The position numbers and the translations under genes are program-made. Shown here piece by piece: positions 41,541 to 48,958 of a stretch of 53,164 nucleotides of DNA. The notes under the pieces were generated by a model. That model saw only the letters and a program-made list of their open reading frames with translations, was not told where the DNA came from and ran no database searches. How positions within the stretch are numbered: position 1 is the first letter of the stretch; each line of letters begins with the position of its first letter. The stretch lies in contig DIUV01000047.1 in the NCBI GenBank assembly GCA_002423155.1, forward strand, positions 1 to 53,164, read 5' to 3'. This stretch comes from Alphaproteobacteria bacterium UBA6149 (GTDB lineage Bacteria > Pseudomonadota > Alphaproteobacteria > Rickettsiales > UBA998).

Positions 41541-41793
41541 ATTTTCTGTCAAAGCGGAAAAAGATTTTGCACAATTGGGCAAGCCAGCCCAAAAAATAAT
41601 CTGGGATTATTTGCACAGCAGAATTTTACTTTCCGATAATCCCAAAACTTTTGGAAAACCATTGCGGCATGAATTTTTAGGATTATGGCGTTATAGAGTT
41701 GATAAATATCGCATAATTTGCAAAATAGAAGAAAATAAATTAATGATAACGGTAATTCGCGTGGGCAAGCGCGATAAAATTTACGAAACTTGA
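41524..41793 (+). CDS. RelE/ParE-superfamily toxin
   Basis: The 89-residue protein begins MAWQIEFSVKAEKDFAQLGKPAQKII, followed by GKPLRHEFLGLWRYRVDKYRIICKIEENKLMITVIRVGKRDKIY. This is the complete RelE/StbE-type ribosome-dependent mRNA interferase pattern with the conserved basic YR.RVD.YRI core. It overlaps the antitoxin gene and its stop lies eight bases before the gap start. The intact frame suggests a functional module, in contrast to the parE remnant at 30165. Confidence 0.92.
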   Translation: MAWQIEFSVKAEKDFAQLGKPAQKIIWDYLHSRILLSDNPKTFGKPLRHEFLGLWRYRVDKYRIICKIEENKLMITVIRVGKRDKIYET

Positions 41794-41801
41794 GGAAAAA
41801 A

Positions 41802-42800
41802 ATGAAAAAAATTGCTATAAATGGACTAGGTCGTATTGGTCGTTGCGTGTTGCGTGCGTTGGTAGAACAACATTACGAAGACCGCATTGAAATTGTGGGT
41901 GTAAATGGTCCTGCGGATACGGCTACTCATTTGCATTTGTTGAAATATGATTCCGTACATGGGCGTTTTTCTGGGCGCTTAGAAGCGGATGGCGATACCA
42001 TGTTTTTGGGCAAACAAAAATTCCCCGTATTTCATGAACGTGACCCAAAAAAATTACCTTGGGGAGATTTAGGCGCGGATGTGGTTTTGGAATGTACGGG
42101 CGCTTTTACCAAAAAAGCTGATGCAGCGCAGAATTTATTCACTGGCGCTAAAAAAGTGCTGATTTCCGCCCCCGCCAAAGATGATGCACCGACTATAGTT
42201 TATGGAGTGAACGAAAACAGCTTGAAGCCAGAAGATAATGTTATATCAATCGGTTCTTGCACCACCAACTGCCTAGCCCCAATTGCCAAAGTGCTTAATG
42301 ATAGTTTTGGTATTGAGGCGGGTTTTATGACCACTATCCATTCTTACACCGGCGATCAAAACCTAGTAGATGGCTCGCATAATGACCTGCGCCGTGCCCG
42401 TGCTGCTGCCATGTCGATGGTGCCCACCTCTACTGGTGCGGCGAAGGCTTTGGGCGCAGTATTACCCGAACTAGCAGGCAAATTAGACGGCACTGCCATC
42501 CGCGTCCCCACCCCCAACGTATCCATGGTCGATTTAACCTTCACCAGCCGCAAAGAGATGAGCAAAGAAGCTATAAATCAAGCGATTATTGCCGCATCCG
42601 AAGGCACAATGAAAAACATCCTCGCCACCAGCAATGAACAATTAGTATCCATCGACTTCACCCACCACCCAGCCAGCAGTATTTTTGATTTAAGCGGCAC
42701 GCAAGTAGTGGGCAAAAATTTTGCGCGGGTGGCTTCTTGGTATGACAATGAATGGGGCTTTTCTTGCCGGATGCTGGATATGGCTTTGTTGGTGGGTTAA
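41802..42800 (+). CDS. gap: Glyceraldehyde-3-phosphate dehydrogenase
   Basis: The 332-residue protein catalyses oxidative phosphorylation of glyceraldehyde 3-phosphate. It shows the NAD-binding start INGLGRIGR, the catalytic SCTTNCLAPIAKVL with Cys, HSYTGDQNLVDG, RRARAAAMSMVPTSTGAAKA, RVPTPNVSMVDL and WYDNEWGFSCRM. The cofactor strand reads VGVNGPAD rather than VNDxxD, so the acidic residue that favours NAD is absent; dual or NADP use is possible but not shown. The start at 41802 has GAGG before it. It follows the toxin gene by eight bases and may share its promoter. Confidence 0.96.
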   Translation: MKKIAINGLGRIGRCVLRALVEQHYEDRIEIVGVNGPADTATHLHLLKYDSVHGRFSGRLEADGDTMFLGKQKFPVFHERDPKKLPWGDLGADVVLECTGAFTKKADAAQNLFTGAKKVLISAPAKDDAPTIVYGVNENSLKPEDNVISIGSCTTNCLAPIAKVLNDSFGIEAGFMTTIHSYTGDQNLVDGSHNDLRRARAAAMSMVPTSTGAAKALGAVLPELAGKLDGTAIRVPTPNVSMVDLTFTSRKEMSKEAINQAIIAASEGTMKNILATSNEQLVSIDFTHHPASSIFDLSGTQVVGKNFARVASWYDNEWGFSCRMLDMALLVG

Positions 42801-42926
42801 TGCTCATCAAAAAGCTTATTGAAAAATATAAAAAACAATATTTTTAATTTGACTTATTAGTTAAAAATTATTAACCTAATCGAGGTTCTATAAAATAATA
42901 ATTAATAATTCAGGAGTATTGGTATT

Positions 42927-43412
42927 ATGTTAAAAAATTGGGCAGAATCTGTAAAAAAACCAGATAATAATGTAAATGGCGAGGATGCTTTTTCCGATAT
43001 TTATTTTGCTGGTCTGAAAAAAGCACAGGAAATGCTTGCAGAAAATGATGGATTGTATTCTTCGACAGAAAAACAGCCAGAAGCAAAAGACAGGGAACAA
43101 GAATTATTAAGACCAATAAGATATGAAGATGAAACATACATGCTTGATGGAATGAGCCTACTACAAAAGCTTGCTTTTAATATAATGATAAATAATCTTG
43201 CTCCATCACCAGCAAATGAGGAAAACATTAATAATCTTAGAGAATCTATAAGGGAAACATTGAGTCAACATTCATCAATATTTGCCTCTGAAGATACTAG
43301 CGTGCGCGTGCATGATGCAAGCCAGGTTGCTGATAGCATTGTAAAATCAATGCAAGAAAACGTGCCCGCTACTTATAAAACCGCAAACAAAACAGCTATG
43401 GACGGTGTATAA
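42927..43412 (+). CDS. Hypothetical soluble protein
   Basis: The 161-residue product is hydrophilic, with no signal peptide or membrane segment. It has an acidic, Asn/Glu-rich N-terminal half and helical-looking stretches (SLLQKLAFNIMINNL, ENINNLRESIRETLSQH, ASQVADSIVKSMQENVP). I recognise no family. CAGGAG precedes the ATG, and a long exact hairpin (43416-43455) follows four bases after the stop. It sits between gap and a GNAT gene, in a run of orphan genes. Confidence 0.65.
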   Translation: MLKNWAESVKKPDNNVNGEDAFSDIYFAGLKKAQEMLAENDGLYSSTEKQPEAKDREQELLRPIRYEDETYMLDGMSLLQKLAFNIMINNLAPSPANEENINNLRESIRETLSQHSSIFASEDTSVRVHDASQVADSIVKSMQENVPATYKTANKTAMDGV

Positions 43413-43415
43413 ATT

Positions 43416-43455
43416 GTTATAGTATTTACGAAATTCATTTCGTAAATACTATAAC
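43416..43455. terminator. Exact 40-bp palindrome after the 42927 gene, possible terminator
   Basis: GTTATAGTATTTACGAAAT pairs exactly with ATTTCGTAAATACTATAAC around a two-base centre. It is AT-rich and followed by TGCTTTTCT, so it may act as a weak terminator or be a dispersed palindrome. Confidence 0.6.
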
Positions 43456-43529
43456 TGCTTTTCTACTGCGTAGTGTGCGTAATCCTAATTTATTACTTAA
43501 AGAAAACGGAACCAAAAGCACCTATAAAA

Positions 43530-43997
43530 ATGCCCATAACCATAAAATATCTCGCGCAACATCCTGAATTTATTCCAATTTGTGCAAATTGGGCATTTAG
43601 CAGCTGGGGTAAATATAATCCCGAAGCTTCCTTGCAAAAAAGCATCGACGGCTTCACCAAACATTGCCAGCAAGACGCGCTCCCACTCACCTTAATTGCC
43701 ACTCTTGATGACCAATTAGTCGGCATGGTGTCTTTGCGTAATGATGATGGCATGAAAAATGAGTTTTTACCTTGGTTAGGCAGTTTATACGTCGCCGAAG
43801 ATTTCCGCAGGAACCAAATTGCGCAAAAACTTATTGAAGCGAGCAAGATTAAAGCGTTGGAATTAGGTTATAAACAGCTTTATTTACTTACCTTCACCGA
43901 GGAATTATCTGCTTGGTATGCTTGCCTGGGGTGGAGTTTTGTTAAAAGGGACATTTTATTTGAAAATTCGGTTATTATTATGCAAACAACCTTCTGA
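43530..43997 (+). CDS. GNAT family N-acetyltransferase
   Basis: The 155-residue protein has the GNAT fold pattern: LTLIATLDDQLVGMVSLRND (strands 2-4), the acetyl-CoA-binding region LGSLYVAEDFRRNQIAQKLIEASKIKALELGYKQLYLLTF, and a C-terminal WYACLGWSFVKRDILF. The Q/RxxGxG/A loop is degenerate (RRNQIA). The substrate is unknown. The ATG at 43530 is chosen over an upstream frame start because the preceding 19 residues are unlike the family; no strong ribosome site is visible. Confidence 0.82.
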   Translation: MPITIKYLAQHPEFIPICANWAFSSWGKYNPEASLQKSIDGFTKHCQQDALPLTLIATLDDQLVGMVSLRNDDGMKNEFLPWLGSLYVAEDFRRNQIAQKLIEASKIKALELGYKQLYLLTFTEELSAWYACLGWSFVKRDILFENSVIIMQTTF

Positions 43998-44173
43998 CCA
44001 AAACATTATTTATGGTTTTTTAAAAGTTTTTCTATTCGCCCCGCCGCCATATATTAATAATAGTAAATTATTTATTGCTAAAAACATTAATATGCCCTAG
44101 AATTACTAAATCTTTTGCAATCTTATTGCTATAGATACTAACTTTATTTTAAAATTTTTCCCAGGGGGATTCA

Positions 44174-44641
44174 ATGAAAACAAAAGCAACACTCATCCAA
44201 TCAATCCAATCACTGTCACACTCCAGGAGAGATTTAGTTGATTTTCTACTGGCAAACAAAAGTGAAGACATAGCAATCTTCGAAAATGACACAAAGTACT
44301 TCCCGGAATGCTATCTCGCATTAACCATCGGGGGATTTGGATGCTTTGCCAGACATCTCTCTAGCGAGGCAGGTAGGATTAGCGGCGTACTGGAAAACAT
44401 TCGCAAGGGGGCGTCAGGACTATTTGATGAAATATACAGTTTTGGTGAAAAGTCCGTTATAACCGCCGAGGGCAAGAAGAAAATTCTTGCGTTCATAAAG
44501 GAAAACGGTCCCGGATCTCAAAACTACGTGACATTGATTTCTCACCCGCAAACAACCAAAGCATTCCTGTATGAATATGCGTGCTTGGTGGATGCAGCAC
44601 AAATGTTTTTAGATGCCTACGGTGACAACGTAGCAAGCTAA
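44174..44641 (+). CDS. Hypothetical soluble protein
   Basis: The 155-residue product is mainly helical in appearance (LIQSIQSLSHSRRDLVDFLLANK, SSEAGRISGVLENIRKGASGLFDEIYSF, TTKAFLYEYACLVDAAQMFLDAYG) and has no signal peptide. I recognise no family. Its codon use looks less AT-biased than its neighbours in places, with AGG, CGG and GGG codons. It has a strong ribosome site (GGGGG, seven bases before the ATG) and a perfect terminator directly after, so it looks like a self-contained acquired unit. Confidence 0.7.
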   Translation: MKTKATLIQSIQSLSHSRRDLVDFLLANKSEDIAIFENDTKYFPECYLALTIGGFGCFARHLSSEAGRISGVLENIRKGASGLFDEIYSFGEKSVITAEGKKKILAFIKENGPGSQNYVTLISHPQTTKAFLYEYACLVDAAQMFLDAYGDNVAS

Positions 44642-44650
44642 AACACCATA

Positions 44651-44681
44651 AAAAAAGCGCGATTCACGTCGCGCTTTTTTT
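44651..44681 (+). terminator. Rho-independent terminator
   Basis: AAAAAAGCGCGA (44651-44662) pairs with TCGCGCTTTTTT (44669-44680) around a TTCACG loop, followed by one more T. It terminates the 44174 gene, ten bases after its stop. Confidence 0.94.
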
Positions 44682-44800
44682 GTTTCACCCCCTCCCCCAC
44701 CATAAATACCGCTCATAAAAGCGAAAAAAGATAGTTATTACCCCATCCCGTCATAATAATGACACTGGATTTGTGCTAAAAACATCTTTATAAAACCTAA

Positions 44801-46702
44801 ATGAATAAAACATTGCTCGACCAAATAAAATCCCCTGCGGATATGCGCGCCTTATCGCTCGAAGAGTTGAAAACACTCTCGGGTGAACTGCGCCAAGAAA
44901 CGATTGACGCGGTTGCCCAAACGGGTGGGCATTTGGGCGCTGGGTTGGGCGTGGTGGAACTGACTGTGGCTTTGCATCATGTGTTTAATACGCCGACAGA
45001 TAAAATAATCTGGGATGTGGGGCATCAGGCTTATCCGCACAAGATTCTCACCCGAAGGCGTGACCGCATTCGTACTATTCGCCAACCGGGTGGACTTTCC
45101 GGCTTTTGTAAGCGGGATGAAAGTGAATATGATGCGTTTGGTGCTGGGCATAGCTCCACTTCAATTTCCGCGGCTTTGGGCATGGCGACTGCGCGGGATT
45201 TAAAGGGCGAAACTAATGAGGTAATTGCCATTATTGGCGATGGCGCCATGAGTGCTGGCATGGCGTTTGAAGCGCTGAACAATGCTGGGCATTTAAAAAA
45301 GCGCCTGATTGTTATTCTCAATGATAATGACATGTCAATTGCCCCAGCCGTGGGCGCCATGAGTGCCTATTTATCGCGGTTGATTTCTTCACGTTCTTAC
45401 CGCTCGATTCGGGAAATGGGCAAGGCGGTTGCCAAAAAATTCCCCGAACCCGTATTAAAAGTAGCCCGCAAAGCGGAAATTTACGCACGCGGCATGGCGA
45501 CCGGCGGCACTTTGTTTGAAGAATTGGGTATGTATTATATTGGCCCCGTTGATGGACATAATTTGGAGCATTTATTGCCCATATTAAAAAACGTCCGCGA
45601 TGAAAAAGATTTTGGGCCCGTATTAATTCACGTAGTCACCCAAAAAGGTAAAGGCTATAGCCCAGCAGAAGAAGCGGAAGATAAATATCACGGCGTTGCC
45701 AAATTCAATGCCGCTACGGGTGAGCAGAAAAAACCCATTTCCGACAAACTTTCCTACACCGAAGTTTTCGCTAATTCTCTGCTGGCAGAAGCGCAGGCAG
45801 ATGACAAAATCGTCGCCATCACTGCCGCTATGCCCTCAGGCACGGGGTTAGATAAATTCGCCGAAAAATTCCCCGATAGATGTTTTGACGTGGGCATTGC
45901 TGAGCAACATGCGGTAACTTTTGCCGCTGGTCTGGCGGCGGAGGGCATAAAACCATTTGTGGCAATTTATTCCACTTTCCTACAACGCGCTTATGACCAG
46001 ATTGTGCATGACGTCGCCATCCAAAAACTCCCGGTACGCTTCGCGATTGACCGCGCTGGGCTAGTGGGTGCAGATGGCCCCACCCATGCCGGCATGTTCG
46101 ACACCGCCTTTTTAAGCTGCTTACCCAATATGGTGGTGATGGCGGCTGGGGATGAGCTGGAATTATATAATATGGTCGCCACCGCTGCCGCATACGATGC
46201 TGGGCCCATTGCCTTTCGTTATCCGCGCGGCGAAGGGCTGGGATTGAGCTTGCCCGAACGCGGTGAAATATTGCCAATTGGCAAAGGGCGCATCATGCGC
46301 GAGGGGGCAGACATTGCCATCTTAAATTTCGGCACCCGTTTGGGCAATTGCCAAGCAGCCGCGGAGAAACTCGCCGCACAGGGAATAAACATCACCCTAG
46401 CCGATGCCCGCTTTGCTAAACCTTTGGACGAAGCCCTAATCACCCAATTAGTAAAAAACCACCACACATTAATCACTATAGAAGAAGGCTCCAGCGGCGG
46501 ATTCGCCGCGCAAGTGCTGCATTTTTTAAGTGATGCGAATTTATTGCATTGCGCGAAAGTGGAAGTTTTGTGCCTGCCCGATATTTTCCAAGCGCATGGC
46601 GTGCCGGAGAATATGTATATGGATGCTGGGTTGGGGACGGAGGAGATTGTGGGGAAAGTAGTTTCTTATGCTAAAAACACGAGTAAGAAATTTGCCATAT
46701 AA
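44801..46702 (+). CDS. dxs: 1-deoxy-D-xylulose-5-phosphate synthase
   Basis: Dxs condenses pyruvate and glyceraldehyde 3-phosphate using thiamine diphosphate, the first step of the MEP isoprenoid pathway that feeds IspA. The 633-residue protein has HLGAGLGVVELTVALHHVFNTP and WDVGHQAYPHKILTRR. It also has the ThDP motif GDGAMSAGMAFEALNNAG through NDNDMSI, GPVDGHN, the transketolase pyrimidine domain (DVGIAEQHAVTFAAGLA) and a C-terminal domain with FAKPLDEAL and EEGSSGGFAAQVL. It is complete. It is flanked by orphan genes rather than the usual ispA. Confidence 0.97.
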   Translation: MNKTLLDQIKSPADMRALSLEELKTLSGELRQETIDAVAQTGGHLGAGLGVVELTVALHHVFNTPTDKIIWDVGHQAYPHKILTRRRDRIRTIRQPGGLSGFCKRDESEYDAFGAGHSSTSISAALGMATARDLKGETNEVIAIIGDGAMSAGMAFEALNNAGHLKKRLIVILNDNDMSIAPAVGAMSAYLSRLISSRSYRSIREMGKAVAKKFPEPVLKVARKAEIYARGMATGGTLFEELGMYYIGPVDGHNLEHLLPILKNVRDEKDFGPVLIHVVTQKGKGYSPAEEAEDKYHGVAKFNAATGEQKKPISDKLSYTEVFANSLLAEAQADDKIVAITAAMPSGTGLDKFAEKFPDRCFDVGIAEQHAVTFAAGLAAEGIKPFVAIYSTFLQRAYDQIVHDVAIQKLPVRFAIDRAGLVGADGPTHAGMFDTAFLSCLPNMVVMAAGDELELYNMVATAAAYDAGPIAFRYPRGEGLGLSLPERGEILPIGKGRIMREGADIAILNFGTRLGNCQAAAEKLAAQGINITLADARFAKPLDEALITQLVKNHHTLITIEEGSSGGFAAQVLHFLSDANLLHCAKVEVLCLPDIFQAHGVPENMYMDAGLGTEEIVGKVVSYAKNTSKKFAI

Positions 46703-46910
46703 ACTCAACAATTCTTTAACTAGTCAAGTCTAGTGATACGTTTTCACCCGATCAGTGGTGCTTGACACAATATTTTCTCCTTATTTTACAAATTGATGCC
46801 TACTGTCACAAAACTTTAACTTTTATTTAGAAAGAAAGGTGATAAACTGGACAAATTCGCTCGCAATACACCCAGCTAACAATAACAATAAGTTTTAAAA
46901 GGAAAAAGTC

Positions 46911-47414
46911 ATGGCAATGGAATTAGAAACAAAAATCATGAATGATATAGGTCTTGGTCAACATTTCAATTATTTTAATGGTTCTGGCTCTTGTGAACAT
47001 ATTCGTAATAAAGCAGCAAAGAATCTAGAAGAGGCAATTCTTAATAATACTGCTGTGGGTGAAATAGCTCCTCCAAACTACAATGTAATTAACGTTGTAA
47101 AAAAAGTCGCTCGGATTGGTGATGAGAGTAAGTATTCCCTGACAAACACCTGGCAAGCTGCATCAGAGGCAATTGCTGCGCATATACATGCCGCTAATCT
47201 TGAGCCAGAGCAACAAAAACAATTGTTTGAAGAAACTATTCAATATATTGAGCAAAACTACCTACCATCGCATGCTCAAGGATCTAACGCTACCAGCAAG
47301 CCACGTGATTATAAAAATGTTGAAGTTATTGGAACAGCAACAGCACGCCTTCAAAGTGGCGATTTTGACCATGGACTTGGCAAGAGCAACTCAGGTGCTG
47401 GTCGCTCAATTTAG
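46911..47414 (+). CDS. Hypothetical soluble protein
   Basis: The 167-residue product has no signal peptide or membrane segment. The N-terminal half is Asn-rich and helical in appearance (CEHIRNKAAKNLEEAILNNT), the middle has TWQAASEAIAAHIHAANLEPEQQKQLFEETIQYIEQNYLP, and the C-terminus is a flexible Gly/Ser tail (DFDHGLGKSNSGAGRSI). I recognise no family. AAAAGGA precedes the ATG. The 208-base upstream gap contains TTGACA (46761) without a convincing -10 box. Its size and composition recall the 42927 gene, but I see no clear homology between them. Confidence 0.6.
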   Translation: MAMELETKIMNDIGLGQHFNYFNGSGSCEHIRNKAAKNLEEAILNNTAVGEIAPPNYNVINVVKKVARIGDESKYSLTNTWQAASEAIAAHIHAANLEPEQQKQLFEETIQYIEQNYLPSHAQGSNATSKPRDYKNVEVIGTATARLQSGDFDHGLGKSNSGAGRSI

Positions 47415-47542
47415 TTTATTCAAACCACCCCCATCAATCATCAATTGAAGAAATTTTGCAATAAACTTGCTAGATAGCAGTTTTATTGCAGTATGGTGTA
47501 GATATTTTGAAGTAAATTAATTTTTTAATTGCTGGTATAAAT

Positions 47543-47692
47543 TTATTCTGATGAACCATATTTCTTCTCCATCCGCGCAAAAAACTCCTTACCATCCACC
47601 CAATCTTCTTCACCTGTTTCAATAAGTTTCCGTCGTCGCTCCATTTCCTCACGCAGATATTCCAACTCTTTTTGCGTAAACTCACACTCCAT
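47543..47692 (-). CDS. Small acidic/basic helical protein overlapping the anmK stop
   Basis: The 49-residue ORF MECEFTQKELEYLREEMERR, RKLIETGEEDWVDGKEFFAR, MEKKYGSSE is highly charged and predicted helical. Its ATG lies within the last codons of anmK (11-base overlap), as in translational coupling. It resembles the C-terminal half of small antitoxin-like proteins (ParD/RHH partners with a ..W.DG.EFF.RM pattern), but it is too short for a DNA-binding domain. A longer ORF in another frame (47470-47685) is less protein-like. Confidence 0.5.
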   Translation of the reverse strand: MECEFTQKELEYLREEMERRRKLIETGEEDWVDGKEFFARMEKKYGSSE

Positions 47693-48779
47693 AAAACGCC
47701 CCCCCCGTAACCGCACGATTCGCCCCCGTAGTGGTCGGCAAGCTCAAAGGCAGGCGGAGCATGGAGCGCACTGCCAGATAGGCAAATGCTTGTGCCTCGA
47801 GCGCATCCCCTTCCCAGCCGACGGATTCTACGGGTTCTACCTTGCCTAGCCGCGTGCGCAAGGCTTGCATGATGGTGGGATTATGCCGTCCGCCGCCTGC
47901 GACTAACCAGTGGGATACAGGCGCGGGGAAATGGGCTTGGGCTTGTTGGATGGATTCGGCAGTGAAGGCAACCAAAGTGGCGGCGGCATCTTCGGCGGAG
48001 AGGTTTTTTAGTAAATCTATGTTAAAATCATTTCTATCTAATGATTTAGGTGGATGGCGCAGGAAGAAAGGATGGGCGAGATATTTTGCTAAGATTTCTT
48101 CATCCACCTGCCCGGCGGCGGCTAAACGTCCGCCTTCGTCACATTCTAGCCCGTAAGTTGCATACGCCCATTCATTGAGCAGCACATTGCCAGCACCGGT
48201 ATCAAAGGCGATAATGTCATGTTCTAACAAACGGTCACAAACATTTTCCGAGCAGCCAATCCAAGTAACATTAGCAATGCCGCCAATATTTAGCACCGCG
48301 AGTGGCAAATCCATTTTGGCAACTAAAGCCGCATGATAAAGCGGCACTAAAGGTGCGCCCTCCCCCCCGGCGGCTAAATCACGCCGACGAAAATCATTTA
48401 CCACGTTAATCCGGGTTTTTTCGGCTAGTAAAGCGCCATTGCCGAGTTGAAACCCTAGCTGTTCTTTGGGGCGATGGGTAATGGTTTGCCCATGAAAACC
48501 AATTACTGATATATCTTTGGCGCTCATGCCGGCCTTATGCAGCAATTTTTTTACTGCTTCTACGTGCAGCAAAGTTATTTTTTTCTCTAGCTCCAACCAA
48601 TCGCCCATATCGTGCATTGAGTGGCGGATTTCCTGCCGCAGCGCATCGGGCAATGGTTCTACCAGCCAGGCGCCACGCTCAAAAACCTGCTCACCATCGG
48701 TGCGGATTAATGCGGCATCAATTCCATCTAGGGAAGTTCCGCTCATTAGCCCTAATGCCCATACTGCTTTTGCAACCAT
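47682..48779 (-). CDS. anmK: Anhydro-N-acetylmuramic acid kinase
   Basis: AnmK phosphorylates 1,6-anhydro-MurNAc in peptidoglycan recycling, following NagZ. The 365-residue protein has the ATP-binding start GLMSGTSLDGIDAALI, then IGFHGQTITHRP, NVVNDFRRRDLAAGGEGAPLVP, LNIGGIANVTW, DTGAGNVLLNEW and VAGGGRHNPTIM. The frame is open further upstream to 48863, but those residues (PSPNPLPEGEG) are merely the translation of the REP-like palindrome, so the ATG at 48779 is chosen. It is divergent from tyrS, as in many Alphaproteobacteria. Confidence 0.95.
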   Translation of the reverse strand: MVAKAVWALGLMSGTSLDGIDAALIRTDGEQVFERGAWLVEPLPDALRQEIRHSMHDMGDWLELEKKITLLHVEAVKKLLHKAGMSAKDISVIGFHGQTITHRPKEQLGFQLGNGALLAEKTRINVVNDFRRRDLAAGGEGAPLVPLYHAALVAKMDLPLAVLNIGGIANVTWIGCSENVCDRLLEHDIIAFDTGAGNVLLNEWAYATYGLECDEGGRLAAAGQVDEEILAKYLAHPFFLRHPPKSLDRNDFNIDLLKNLSAEDAAATLVAFTAESIQQAQAHFPAPVSHWLVAGGGRHNPTIMQALRTRLGKVEPVESVGWEGDALEAQAFAYLAVRSMLRLPLSLPTTTGANRAVTGGAFYGV

Positions 48780-48812
48780 TGTATTTCTTTCTTTGATGGT
48801 TATAATGCCTGT

Positions 48813-48932
48813 AGTAAAGCCCTCTCCCTCTGGGAGAGGGTTGGGTGAGGGAAGTGTCCGCACACTATGAAGCTTCTAGTTTATGGCAACTTCCCTCACC
48901 CCAGCCCTCTCCCAGAGGGAGAGGGGGGTTAC
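48813..48932. repeat. REP-like palindrome between anmK and tyrS
   Basis: AGTAAAGCCCTCTCCCTC and GGGAGAGGGTTGGGTGAGGG pair with the complementary right arm ending at 48932. Both arms carry the internal palindrome CCCTCTCCCTCTGGGAGAGGG seen at 37279-37427. It lies in the divergent promoter region of anmK and tyrS and ends 26 bases before the tyrS start. Confidence 0.88.
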
Positions 48933-48958
48933 TGCGTATTATGAGAGGTTAGAGGAAA

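Noticed and set aside
46703..46910. Clear promoter for the 46911 gene
   Set aside because: TTGACA is present at 46761, but no matching -10 box lies at 16-18 bases, so I did not call it.
47470..47685. 71-codon minus-strand frame after anmK
   Set aside because: It is less protein-like and has no ribosome site. The 49-codon frame on the same strand has a coupled start and a helical, charged pattern.
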